Shown here in pieces: positions 1 through 12,300 of a stretch of DNA of 64,000 bases; the first letter of the stretch is position 1; each line of letters starts with the position of its first letter. The stretch is taken from the NCBI GenBank assembly GCA_023678885.1, contig CM042986.1, positions 2,108,001 to 2,172,000 of the forward strand, given 5' to 3'. This DNA is from Pogostemon cablin. Taxonomy: Eukaryota > Streptophyta > Magnoliopsida > Lamiales > Lamiaceae. A program made the translations under genes and the position numbers. The notes under the pieces are model-generated. The model did no database searches, had not been told where the DNA came from, and saw only the letters and a program-made list of their open reading frames with translations.

Positions 1-1098
1 GATCTGGTCGCGATCTGAAGGATCAGAGCCGCCGTCGCTGATCAGCCAGGAGGGGGCTCGCGTTCTGCCGCTGCTTCCAGTCGCCGGGAACGCGCGATCT
101 GCAGCAACGCACCGCTGCCGTCCGCCCTCAGACCTAGTCGTCGTTCGGACCGCTGCAGCCGCTCGCCTCCGGTGGGAGAGAGGAACGCGCTGCCGCCGTC
201 ACTGGTTCTGTCCGTCGGGAACGCGACGCTAGGGCTCCGCGACGCCGCCGCCGCTGCAGGAATCGCGACCTGCAGAAACGCGCCGCCACCGGTCAGATCG
301 AAGTCGTCGTACGTATCTACGCAGCCCGCCAGTAACGCGACACCGAACGCCGCTGGATCTGCTCCTGCTCGACGCCAGCCTTCAGTCGCTAGGGTTTCTA
401 GGCGCCGCCGCTCCTGCCCGCCGCTGGAATCGCGACCGCCCATGTCCGCTGACCGCCGGAGTTGACCGCCGGCGTTAGGGTTCCGGTCAGATTGGGCTCT
501 CCATTTTGTGGAAGGGAAATGTCTCTCCTCTCATTTTATATTATCCAGAAAATTTTCAGATTTATTTTGTTATTTTTCCAGATAGTTCTTTTCTGAAAAT
601 TTTTCAGATTGTGCCTTTACTAACCCCCAGTGTTTCTCACTTTGTGTATAGATTGAAACTTGGAGTGGAGGCTGTTCCGTTCGTGTTTGCTACGTGAACA
701 AGATTACGAGGGATCCGCCCCCGTTAAGTAATGGGCTGGTGGCTCGTAGAGGTGCTACGGTGTTCTCGTCGGAGACACCGCTCTGGTGAAATAGCTTGAG
801 CCTTTCTTATTTATTTTTCTTGTCTGATGCCCTGAGGCTGCTGACCCTCTTATTTGCTCTTGTGTGATGCCCTGAGGCGGCTGTCCCTCTTATTACTGTT
901 CTTGTTTGTTTCTTTTGTGAAACTGTCATCTTAGTCTTTCAATTTCCGCTGCTGAAAATCTGTCATTGTGTGTTATACTGCTATGTTTATCGCTTTGTGT
1001 GTGATTAGAGTAGTGCCAATCTAGTGTGTGACAGATTGTTGCTCTGTAATTCTGTATTTTCTCCGTTCAAAGTGTGTTCTACTCAACTTTAAATACCC
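1..1098 (+). repeat. GC-rich leader or LTR-derived region of the copia element
   Basis: The first ~480 bases are markedly GC-rich and made of degenerate CGCCGCCGC, GGGAACGCG and CTGCAG-type motifs. They contrast with the AT-rich genome and resemble the R/U5 or untranslated leader of a retroelement. From about 500 the sequence becomes T-rich, ending 15-20 bases before the gag ATG at 1099. It is probably internal to, or derived from, a long 5' LTR. I see no convincing protein: the open frames here are artefacts of high GC. Confidence 0.5.
825..904 (+). repeat. Two-copy 40-bp tandem repeat in the copia leader
   Basis: Two consecutive 40-bp units each begin TGATGCCCTGAGGC and carry CTGWCCCTCTTATT. 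They differ at a handful of positions. The duplication sits in the untranslated leader, about 200 bases before gag. Confidence 0.75.
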
Positions 1099-4000
1099 AT
1101 GGCTTCGTCTTCGTTTGGACAAGCACCGTTTGATGGTAAGCGAGACTTCAGTATCTGGAAACAGAAAATGAAGTGCATACTCATCCAACAAAGGGTATTC
1201 AAAGCTGTAGATCACTCGTATGATAAGGATGATACACCTGCTAAAAAGGTTGAGATAAATGAGCTTGCTTTATCTGCGATTATCTTGAATCTTTCTGATC
1301 CTGTGCTTAGAAAAGTTGGTGTGCTCCGCAAAAGTTTTGTGGAAAACGTTGGATAAGCTGTACACTGAAACATCTTTGCCTAGTAAAATGTTTCTTCTGG
1401 AAAAATTCTTTCGTTTTAAACTTGATTTAAACAAAGATGTTGAAGAAAATTTGGATGTGTTCACGAAGTTGATTCAAGATATTAAGCTAACTAGTGACAA
1501 GCATATTGATGAATACACTCCTATTGTGCTTTTAAATGCTATACCTGATTCTTACAATGATGTCAAGTCTGCTATAAAGTATGGTCGTGATGACGTTACT
1601 CTTGATATTGTGGTGAATGCCTTAAAAAGCAAAGAGCATGATTTAAAACAAAATGGGGGTGTTAAGAATTGTGGGGAGGTTATGCATGTTAAGGGGAAAC
1701 CTAACAATCGTAACAAGAACAAGAACAAGAATAAGAACAAGGACAAAAATTCTGATGTGAAATCCCAGAATAATCAGAATGGAGACAAGAAAAAGAAAAA
1801 ATGCTTTAATTGCCATGAAAGGGGACATTTTGCAAACAAGTGTCCTCATCCTAAGAGAAATAATTCTAATGATCATGCTAATGTTGCCTTTGAATCTGTG
1901 AATTATGGTGATGTGTTTGCTATTTCTGATAGTTGTGTGAATTCTGTGCATTCATCTCTGTGTGATAGTGAATGGCTTGTGGATTCCGGTTGCACATTTC
2001 ATATGACACCTTTTAAACATCTTTTCTCTTCATATAAAAATGTTTCTCATGGATCTATGTCTATGACTAATGAAAGAAGATGTGATGTGCTTGGTGTTGG
2101 TGACATTGCTTGCGTTTTGAAGATGATTCTGTGTTCACTTTGAAAAACGTGCGACATGTGCCTGATTTGTGTAACAACTTGATTTCTTGTGCTGCACTTG
2201 AAGATGAGGGGCTTGAGGGTAGGTGAGGAAAGGGTAGCATGTCTATTGTAAAGGGTTTTGTGCCCATCTTTAATGCTGAAAAAAGGAATAACCTGTATGT
2301 TTGTTGTGATAAATCTGTTGTTATGTCTGCTAACGCGGTTAAAGAAGATAAAACAAATATTTGGCATGGTAGGTTAGGTCACATGAGTGGAAAAGGTCTT
2401 GAAATATTGCATAAAGCTGGTTCTTTTAGTAATGATAAGCTTATATGCATTCATTTCTGTGATTCTTGTGTGCAAGGCAAACATGCGAAGGAGAAATTCT
2501 CTGTTTCCCCATACCCTAAGACTTCTTCGTGTAGTGATATACTTGAGTACCTGCATGCTGATGTGTGGGGGCCTTCTAGTGATCCAACTCAAGGTGGTAA
2601 TGTGTATTTTCTGTCCATTATTGATGATTTTTCAAGAAAAGTGTGGGTGATTTTGCTTAAAAATAACAAATCTGATGTTTTTGAAAAGTTCAAAAATTGG
2701 AAAACTTTGATTGAAAATCAAATGGGTAAAAAGATTAAGTATCTTAGAACTGATAATGGATTGGAATTTTGCAATAATGTCATGGATGATTTATATGTCA
2801 AATCTAGAATTGTGAGACATAAGTCTGCTCCTTACACTCCCTAACAGAATGTGGTTGCTGAGAGGATGAATAATACTATGTTAGAAAGGGTGAGGATCAT
2901 GTTGGTGTCTTCTGGACTTTCTGAAAAGTTTTGGGGTGAGACGCTTATTACCGCAACATTTTTAATAAACAAATCCCCCTTTGTGCCTTTAAAGGGTAAG
3001 TGCACTGACTATGTGTTTTTTGGTAAAAGTATTGATTATTATGTGCTACGTGTATTTGGCTGTGCTGCGTTTGTGTCAGAAACATGACAAATTGGATCCT
3101 AGGAGTAGAAAATGTATTTTTCTTGGTTATCCCGGGGGTGTTAAAGGTTATAGGCTGTGGGATTTTTCTGAATCGGGTTTTAAAATCGTGATTAGTAGGG
3201 ATGTGATCTTCAATGAATCTGAATTTCCTTGCTTATCTGCTCCTATGTCTGATGTTGTGCCTTTACATGATCCTACCACTTCTTCGAGTGAGGTGGAGTT
3301 GTCTCCTTTGTTATCTGATGTTGAAAACTTGTCTGACACTGTTGTTGATCAAGAACTTGTTGCCAATGAACCTACTATCAATGATTAAAATGTGCATGAT
3401 ATTCCTGAAGATGATGACTATGTGTTGCCTAGGGATAGACCTAAAAGGAATATTAGGTCACCTGCTAGGTATGATGATTTTCATATTAATACTCATGCTT
3501 ATAATGCGTTTGAAAGTGTTGATAATGAACCTAAGACCTATCAAGAGGCTTTAAAATCTGACAACTCTGTGAAATGGTTAAATGATATGAAAGATGAAAT
3601 GAAATCGTTGCATGTTAATCATACTTGGACTCTGGTTCCAAAACCTGCTCATTGCTCTGTTGTTGATTGCAAGTGGCTTTTCAAAGTGAAACATGAGCCT
3701 GAAAATGTTAGATTTAAAGCTAGATTGGTAGCAAAAGGTTTTACTCAAAAGGAAGGGGTTGATTATAATGAAATCTTTGCCCCTGTTGTTAAATTCACCA
3801 CTATTCATATAATGCTTGCATTAGTTGCTCATTTTGATTGGGAATTGAAGCAAATGGATGTCAAAACGGCTTTTCTTAATGGTAATTTAGACAAAAAGAT
3901 TTTCATGAAACAACCTGAGGGTTTTGTGGACCCCAAAAATCCTTATCATGTATGTCTTTTGAAGAAATCCTTGTATGACTTGAAACAATCTCCTAGATAG

Positions 4001-5085
4001 TGGAAGAAGAAGTTTGATCAATGCATGACATCGTTGAAGTTTAAAAGAAGCTTGTATGATAATTGTCTTTACTTCAAGATTGATACTTCTGTTCCTTTTT
4101 TTTTGCTCATATATGTGGATGATATGCTAATTGTTAGCCCTGATCTTGAATATGTTGAGCTTGTTCAAAAGAGTCTATGTGATAATTTTGATATGAAAGA
4201 TCTTTGAGATGCTAAAAGGATTCTTGGTATGAACATTGATAGAGATAGGAAGAACAATGTTCTCTTGCTTAATCAGATTTCATATGTTGAAAAGATTTTG
4301 AGTAAATTCTCTATGATGTCTGCTAAAACTGTGAATGTGCCTCTTGCTGCTCACTTTGTGTTAAGTAAGGATCAGTCTCCAAAGACTGATTCTGTAATTG
4401 CTGAAATGGAAAAGGTTCCTTATTCCAATGTCATTGGGTCTGTTATGTATCTTATGGTTAGCACTAGACCAGATATTGCATATTCTGTTAGTTGCTTGAG
4501 TAGGTATATGGCTAATCCAAGTGCGCCTCATTGGGAGGCTTTGAAATGTCTCTTGAGATACCTCAAGGGCTCCATGGAGGTAAGTTTGCGCTTTTCCAAA
4601 TCAACAAATTGTGTGAGCCTTGTTGGCTACGTTGATTCCAATTATGCAAATGATAGGGTAATAGGAAGTCTACAACTTCTTATGTGTTTACTTTGTGTGG
4701 CTCTTGCATAAGTTGGAAGTCTCAGTTACAGCATGTGGTTGCTTTATCTACAACTGAATCTGAATACGTGGCTATTACTGATGCTTTAAAGGAAGCTATT
4801 TGGGTGCAAGGCCTTCTGAATGAAATAGGTTTTTTTGACAAATGTGCCACTGTGTTTTCTGATAGTATGTCTGCGATTCAGTTGTGTAAAAATCCTATTT
4901 TCCATGATAGAACCAAGCATATAGATGTTAGGTATCATTTCATTTGTGATATTGTGGAAAAATGTATTGTTAACCTGGAAAAGATTGCATATGAGTTTAA
5001 TCCTGCTGATATGGGTACTAAATGTTTATCTGTTGAAAAATTTAGGTCTTGCATGAGGACTTTAAATTTCGACTATCTTGATTGA
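1099..5085 (+). pseudogene. Copia gag-pol, disrupted
   Basis: The gag start at 1099 (MASSSFGQAPFDGKRDF) leads into a UBN2-type gag, then a CCHC zinc knuckle (CFNCHERGHFANKC) near 1801-1842. The protease motif WLVDSGCTFHM is near 1974. The integrase begins with the HHCC-like IWHGRLGHMS near 2360, followed by a D,D,E catalytic core. The RT has LIYVDDMLIV near 4100, and RNase H has ALSTTESEY near 4741. Breaks: frame changes near 1316, 2110, 3075 and 4660, and in-frame stops near 2223, 2842, 3386, 3998 and 4205. With this many lesions no polyprotein can be made. The last codons end at 5085, 275 bases before the polypurine tract, which is normal spacing for this family. Confidence 0.92.
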
Positions 5086-5360
5086 AGCATGTTGTATGCA
5101 GTTCTTTTCGTGGATGTTGTGTCCACTCTTGAGCTTGTGTGCTCCGTTTATTTTGTCATTGGGATATTTTAAACATTTTGTAACTGTGTGTCCGTGATCT
5201 TTGCTCCGGATTAGATTTGTGTATCTTTTGTGATACATTGACTTTGTGTCAAATTTCTGGATCTTGCATTTGACTTTGTGTCTTTTCGTTTTGCAGGTGT
5301 CCGGGGAAAAGTACAATGATGAATTTCCATTTAGTTATACACAAGGGTAGATGATTTGGG

Positions 5361-5626
5361 CCAAGGTGGAGATTTGTTGGGCCCGTTGGATATTTGGCCC
5401 AAATGCTGGTCTTCTTCTCTCAAAGTATTGGGCCAAGTGTGTCTTGGCCCATAGCCTTACACTTTTAGTCTCATTTAATCACCCATTTGTGACCCTAACG
5501 GGTAGAACGTGGATTTGAATTCTTGTGTAAATTCAACGGGAATCTGAGCACTGTGGAGTCCCTCAACCACCTTCTCTGGCGTAGACGATGAACACAGACG
5601 ACGATGACGACCGCATCCGCTTAACA
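5361..5626 (+). repeat. Polypurine tract and 3' LTR (possibly truncated) of the copia element
   Basis: CCAAGGTGGAGATT at 5361-5374 is a typical copia polypurine tract. It is followed at 5375 by TGTTGGGCCC. A candidate end is TTAACA at 5621-5626, giving TGTT...AACA termini and a length of about 252 bp. The tail, rich in GACGACGATGACGACCGC, resembles the start of the GC-rich leader at position 1, so the real LTR may be longer and this copy truncated. Several GGCCCA and TGGGCC boxes lie in its first 110 bases. Confidence 0.6.
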
Positions 5627-8226
5627 ATTATATTAACAAAGTGGTTTGTATAATATATTATGACTCAAAAGTCGAGATGATAATTATAAACAATCATACA
5701 AGATCTATATATTTTATTTTATTTTATTTTTTAATTTTTAAGTATCATAAATAAATTTTGAGGGGCTCTCTTACAAAATTGGCATGATTCATCAGTGATC
5801 TAAAATGAAACCAATTTGAGTTGTTGAATAGATTAATACTTAATTGAATTTATCTTATGATTGATATTGTCATGAGTCTCATGACCATAGAAGATAGATG
5901 AAACAAATCTACCTAAATGTAATCACAAAAGAACTTTTATTAATGGGTTTGAAAAATATATAGTCTAGTTATTTCTAGAAAATCAAAGATTTAATTGTTT
6001 ATTTGTTTCTAGTAGTTTATATTTTATTTTATTCCACATGTATAATTTTATGCTTGTTCAATTAATGTCATATCATTGGTTAATGTTTTATTTTATTTAT
6101 ATCATAGTTTAGTAAATCTTAGGATGTAGGTGTCTCGTTTTAAAAAGAGACATTACACTATAGACATGTCGATGTTATTTTTCAAAATGTCAAATATTCT
6201 TCTTCTTACAAGAACAATAATTTGTTGTACAGAAAAATAAATTTATACAAAATAGTAAAACAGTGGTATAATAATTTTCATAAAATTGTTCCATAAAATT
6301 ATTTACTATTAACGTTTTTTTATAGAATTTAAATAACTTTTTGGACATTAATGTCTTTTAACTCTATAATGATTTACAAAAATAATAAAACCAGGTACTA
6401 TAACTTTTCATAAAACCGTTTTATAAAACAGTCATGATAATTTTCTTTGGGATTTAAAATAAAATTTTCGAATATACATATCTTTTCAATCTAGGATTAA
6501 AAAGATATACATACAAGTCATTATACAAGTATTTCTCCTCTAGAAATTATCTACACAAAGGTTGATTCAAAAGTAAATCAACATAAATTGAGTTTGGTTT
6601 TCTTCATGTGCTATGGATGTTGGTGTACAAATGGGACCGATTAGGAGTACCAAGTTTTAAAAAGTGACCACATAAACCAATATGGAGTATTATTTATTAT
6701 TATATGTAACGAATGAAGTATTCAAGAAAAAAATTATCATATCTTGTTGCCCATTATACATACATACACACATATATGGAGTATTTCTTAATTAATAGTT
6801 ACAAAATTTATTTTTTAAGCAACACTTACTTGCATAATACTGTTTTATGATTTTTAATTGGTTATAATTTTTTTATTAAAAATGTTATTACTTTTTATTT
6901 GTAAATGATTTTTTTTACAAAACAGTTTCACTTTATCATCATAATTTTTTATTAATTGATATAATTTTTTATTTTTCACATAAAACTCATTTCCTAAAAC
7001 AACCTCACAAAAAGTCTGATTTTTATTTTTATAAAAAATTTCCAAAGTTATGAAGAGCATAATTAATGTATGTGGTAAATGTATTGTAAAATGGAATAAA
7101 TTTCAAAGAAGTAAATGTATGTGGTGAGCACTAATTAAATCCTAATTTGGGGGTCAATAAGGGCCGCAGCTATTGATGCTGCCATTACATGCTAATATCA
7201 TCGCGTGGTCCTTAATTATATTGAAATTACATTCGTTACCATCTACACTTTTTTTCTACCTATAGGCTATATTTATATCTACTTCACCCTCCAATTTCAT
7301 CTATTTTTTTTTAATATTTTAAATATATAAATCACGTGTTACAATTATATTATTTAAACTACCACCATATGTATGAAAATGAAATGATTATTTATGGGGT
7401 AGTATTTTAATATCCTAAATCTTAAAATGAAATACGAAATAAAATATGACTGTGAAATATAGAATTGGAACAGTTATCTACTAGCTCTTACTTATAATAA
7501 TAATAGTAATAATAAGATTTTATTTATTTTTTGAGTAAACCCTTTTATTTTAGGTAAAAACTTCTATGAAATTATATAATTATTATGTGAGACAGATAAT
7601 AAAAGGTAGTATTTTTAACAATAACATTAATTAATTATGTGAGACGAATAATAAAGGTAGCATTATTAATAATAATATTAATGAAAAGTTATAATATACT
7701 TACTAAAAATATAAAAACTAATTTAAAAAAATTCTCACAGTAAAAATATGATTATTTTTTTTCCAGATACATTACTAATGATCTTTTCATTTAACTTTAG
7801 TGCTCGATCGTGTTTATTTTTCAAAGCATAAGTTAAGTCTAATGGATTATAATAACACGGGCATGATTTTATCGACTCTCTTTCCAAGTTCTATGTATGT
7901 TTTTTTAAAATATTATAATATGATTTACTACGTAAGCACTTATTTTTTAAAGTATTATAATATAATTCACTACGTAAATCCTTCTCACAAGATATTCCCT
8001 TAAATTTAAAATGTATGAACTAAGTAAAATAAATAAATTATGTAAGACATATAAATTAAGGGATCATAACTTAATCTAAAATCATGGTGAAAGATAAAAG
8101 TTGACTTCGTATAGGAATCAAAGCGTTAAGGCTCATAACTTCGGGTAATCTCTCTTTGCTGCTAAGTTCGTACTTAATAATTTGGATTAGATTGTTAAAC
8201 ATATAAACTCCGAACTTAACTCAAAA
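5627..8226. other. AT-rich intergenic DNA with short tandem duplications
   Basis: No supported gene. Local tandem duplications are visible. A 52-bp unit beginning ATTATGTGAGAC occurs at 7582 and 7634. A 42-bp unit beginning TTTTTTAAA and containing ACTACGTAA occurs at 7901 and 7943. A more diverged pair near 6240 and 6380 shares AATA(G/A)TAAAAC and TTTTCATAAAA. The short open frames near 6854 and 7800 have simple AT-driven composition and no recognisable family. Confidence 0.7.
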
Positions 8227-8895
8227 TTATAATTGAAGGTAAATATTTGAACTTCGTTTATATATTTTTTCACAATTACGTGAAAAATCAACGTAGAATA
8301 TCATAACAAATTATGCATTTTGATATCATAATAATATTCATTTATTAATAATTATAATTGAATGTAAATATTTGAACTTCGTTTATATATTTTTCCAGGG
8401 GCGGATGTAGTATAGGTACATGGGGGTACAGCTGTACCCCCAAATCAAAATATAATATCTATATATATAGTATTTCTTAGCTGCAATGCATCAGTAGCTT
8501 AGTGGTTAGGCCATTAAATTTGAGTATGAGGTCATGTGTTTTTTTTCTTTATACTTCTTTATATTAAGTAAATTCTTTTGTTTTTTTCTTTATATTTACA
8601 CTTATTTTTTAATACATCCTATAATTTTTTTTCTTTTCTTCTTTATATTTATATTATTTAACACATGTTATAAATTCGTATTAATAATATCTTAATAATA
8701 ATAATCATAATTCTTGTATTTTATTTTATTTTTTATATAATTTTAAATATTAAATAATATTCTATATTTTTATAATTACATGTCGTACCCCAAAAAAATT
8801 TTCCTGGATCCGCCCCTGTATTTTTCCACAATTACGTGTAAAATCGATGTAGAATATCATAACAAATTATGCATCTTGAAATCATGTTAATATTC
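8227..8895 (+). repeat. Tandem duplication of ~125 bp, second copy split by a MITE
   Basis: The first copy (about 8227-8345) contains TTATAATTGAAGGTAAATAT, the segment ACTTCGTTTATATATTTTTT, CACAATTACGTG and AACAAATTATGCAT. The second copy starts at about 8350 with near-identical sequence. It is interrupted at 8396 and resumes after 8818 with TATTTTTCCACAATTACGTG and AACAAATTATGCAT. The inserted element therefore landed inside a pre-existing duplication. Confidence 0.85.
8396..8818. mobile_element. Non-autonomous hAT-type MITE, 423 bp
   Basis: The termini are inverted: CAGGGGCGGATGTAG on the left and the complement of CTGGATCCGCCCCTG on the right. The element is flanked by a perfect 8-bp direct repeat TATTTTTC (8388-8395 and 8819-8826), the duplication size of hAT transposases. 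The interior is AT-rich and non-coding. A short GTAC-type hairpin (GGGGGTACAGCTGTACCCCC) lies at about 8424-8443. A tRNA-like A-box (TAGCTTAGTGG) is at 8495-8505. No transposase is encoded, so movement would need one supplied from elsewhere. Confidence 0.9.
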
Positions 8896-9092
8896 CATTT
8901 ATTTAACTAAAGATCTTTTCAACTATTAGATGTGTTAAAAAATTATATAAGTTATTTAAAATAATTTTAGTTCATCTTAATTTAAAATATATAATTATTA
9001 TATTATTAAACGTATTAAATTAATTCCTAGTATATAGGGTTGTTATTAGTGGACACGTTAAAAAATTGTAAAATAGTTGTGATTATAGCCCG

Positions 9093-9234
9093 TGGGCCTT
9101 AGTTTAGTGCACTTCTGTCTATAGTTGGGATTGCATACATTAATTAATTATTGGCCCAAATAAATATTGCTTGCCACTATTTATAAACCCCAGATCTTTT
9201 TTACGGTTATTTTTCATTTTTCATTTTTAGGGTT
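9093..9234 (+). promoter_or_regulatory. Housekeeping-type promoter motifs upstream of the SIEL-like copy
   Basis: Two TGGGCC site II motifs (9093-9098 forward; 9153-9158 reverse) precede a TATTTATAA TATA-like box near 9178. A telo-box-like TTTAGGGTT follows at 9226-9234. The start codon at 9316 is 80-220 bases downstream. Site II plus telo-box is the known arrangement of growth-linked plant genes. It suggests that this copy once had a working promoter. Confidence 0.5.
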
Positions 9235-9315
9235 GCATCGAAATTTCAAATTAATTTTGCCAAATTGAGAAACTGCGCGCTACGGTTTCTCTCTCCTCAA
9301 TGCCCTCTGCAACCG

Positions 9316-12300
9316 ATGGAGCGCAACCTCCTCGCCGACCTCAACCGTGAATTCGATCAAAACCCTACTCTCTCTCCTAAATCCGCCGGCGCTGTTCTCT
9401 CTCTCATCACCAACCCATGGACTTCTGACTCCACTCTCGATTCCCTCCTAGAAACCCTAATCCTCCGTCTACAAATTCCTAATTCCGATCATCGGAGAAT
9501 ATTCGCTCTCATCCTCGAGTTTTCTCAACGCCATTCCCGCCTACGCCACCGCATCGGTGTCGCTGTACTCGAATTCATCCTTCTTCCCTCCACTCCCACT
9601 TCGTTGATACCCCACGCTCTCTCGCTTCTTGATGATAGTCTTTTTTCTACTTTGTTCAGGCCTGCGAGTGGGGGCAGTTGCTTGTGGCTTTGAACCCTGA
9701 TGAAACTAAACTAGATTTTTCTGATGCACTATTTGTACAGGTTCCACCTTCTCCTTCTTTCTGTTGCTTACTAATTGAGCATGATAATTCTTATTTCAAG
9801 AGAAATGTATGCAGCATACATTATGATATTTTGGTGCGTGCAGTGTCAATATCGCAGTAAGGGGTTGGTTGAATTTAATATGTTTACCAACAGAAGATAG
9901 TGAGGCACATGGGTGAATCTTTCCATGTTTAGCCATATTTTCAGGGAGTATAGTAGCTATATGTGTATGGGACAACCATTCCATTGTTTCTATTCTGTAT
10001 AATATTTGTTATGTATGATGGTACCAAAATTTGTTCCTTGAGTTGAATGTTTTACTTGTAGGACTCAGATTCTTTGATCCTTCCTTCATTGAGAAGTGTT
10101 CGTTTAGAAATCATCATTATATTGGAGTTGCATCAATATGTTATCATCTACTTTTTCTGAAATTCATCAAAGCTTCATGTGTGATGCATAACTTTGCGCT
10201 TCATACTAGGTAGAATATTGAGTTTATAGTGTTTATCTTAGTTTTGTGTTTTTGTTGCGCATGTACCTACAGCTTTGTTTAATGGTCAGAGACATGGATG
10301 TGGAGACCAGGATCGCTGCTTTTGATGCACTAAGAAAGATTGTAATTGTTTCTGAGGATTTACTGCTACAAGCCTTATCAAAAAGGCACTGGCAGCAACC
10401 AAGGAAAAGAGTTTCCCAGGCCAGTACACTGCCAAAGTATTTAAAATTCCAGCAACTGCTGCTGCATTTTCTTTTGTTCATGGGTTAGAGGATGAATATT
10501 ATCAGGTTTAATCTTGTTGCTCTAATAATTTTGTTTGGATGCCACTTCTTCCAATTGTGAGCTTCAATACTTTGTGTGGATGAGACTTCAGTACTTCATT
10601 ACTGGGTGTGCCATTACCCAACATAATACATATAGTTTTGTTCCTGTTATCTTCTTCATCCTTCCATATCTTTTATGTTCTTCTGAATGATATATAGTTG
10701 ACTTTTTCCCTGTTATCTTTCATGCTTCAGGTCAGAAGATCTGCTTGTCATGCTGTGCAGATGCTGATGGTCCATTCTGCTAAATTTTCTGCTGGGGTTG
10801 TAAACATACTGATGGAAATGCTAAATGACAATTCAGATGTTGTACGGCTACAAGCCTTGCATACATTGCATCATATGGCTATGAGGGACCATCTCAAAGT
10901 GGAAGAGTCTCACTTAGACTTGGTAAATTATTGATGCCTGGTATATTATTAGTCTGTGTTTCATCATGTTGTTTCAGTTTTGGTTAGAAAAAAATCATCA
11001 GTTTTATTGTGTACATGTTATGTCTTGATCCATCTTAGAAGTGCTTTATGAGTGGGGGCTTATCTGTTTAGGTTTAATGAAAAGTAAATTAGTGATCTTT
11101 TTTACAACACAGCAGATTACCTTGCCTTTTGAATTTATTTTCTCTCTTCATAATCTGTTCATTTGTAGAATTTTCTTCTATCTGAAAATTTAATGACTCG
11201 TAATGATCTTCCAGTTATGATGTGAATTAGTTGTTTGAATAGTTTATTGGATTGCATGATGAGGCTCAAAACCAGTCTCTTTATATGTGAAATCTCCCTC
11301 ATTTCAGTTATGAACTTTGTTGTGCTAGATCATTATTATGAACTTTGCTATTGCTTGGTAATTTTCCTGATACTGACTCTTCTGCATTTTTTGCTAGTAT
11401 AATTACTGTTGTCTATGTATTTTCTGATCCTTGAGTATGGATTTTGAGGCATTTTAATTTGTTGGTTCAATGCAGTTTGTTTGGGCATTTATTGATAGTT
11501 ACTCTTCGATAAGGTCTGTCGCTAGGAGGATTCTCCAGTTAACTAAGTTACAGAAGTTGGCAATGTTCAGGTCATGTATTGATAATCTCATGAAGAGCTT
11601 GTTATACAGATCATCTGGCCTTCGATATGACCTTGTCAATTTCATAAGATCTCAACTTATTATTGTATTGGATTTACCAACTTGCTTTGTCTTGTCATCT
11701 TATAAGAGATGTGGGAATCCCTAGTACTTATCTCTAATTAGTGGGCTTAATTTTGTTTTAGTTGGCATGATTACAATTTAACTACTGATTTATTTTTTTT
11801 CACTTGAATTTCTATCTGTGATACGAATTATTTTCCCAGTTAGAACCTGCTTTTGACGGCAAGTTGAGCTTTAACAAAGCGAGGTCTGCTGCATTGTTAG
11901 TGCTGGCCATCTCAGCTCCGGTGTCTTTTGAAAAGCAGACCTGCAGCATTCCTGCACAGATATATTCTTATGCGGTTACGATGCTGGGTAGACTGTCCTG
12001 TGGTCTTGTTGATGTGATGGACCAGGATACGCTTTTAGCTTATTTATCCTACTGCAGCAGATTAACATATGACTCTACTTCTAAAAATTTTCAAGGGGAA
12101 ATACTAGATCTTCAGTTGACGAATAGCAGTATTAACATGTATGAGAAGAGATGAAATCTCTTGTTCTCCTGAATCGATGGAGTTTAAGAAAGTCCACCCT
12201 CTTATTCAGTCAAATGTTCAAGCATCAAGCTGCATGGAATGTGTCTTAAAAAATGTTGTAAATTTGTGGCCACTAATACAACTTGGATGCATAAAGGAAG

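Larger units (their letters stand above)
1..5626 (+). mobile_element. Decayed Ty1/copia LTR retrotransposon, left end outside window
   Basis: A forward Ty1/copia element. Its order of domains is gag with a zinc knuckle, protease, integrase, reverse transcriptase and RNase H, and this order defines Copia rather than Gypsy. A GC-rich leader precedes gag. A purine tract just before 5375 is followed by TGTTGGGCCC, the start of a 3' LTR. The 5' LTR is not identifiable: no TGGTATCAGAGC primer site lies between 1 and 1098, so the left LTR probably begins upstream or is rearranged. The coding part carries many stops and frameshifts, so the copy is non-autonomous. No target-site duplication can be checked because the left boundary is missing. 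Confidence 0.9.

Noticed and set aside
42..465. GC-rich open frames on both strands at the window start
   Set aside because: Composition is low-complexity Ala/Arg/Pro/Ser driven by GC, inside the copia leader, with no family resemblance.
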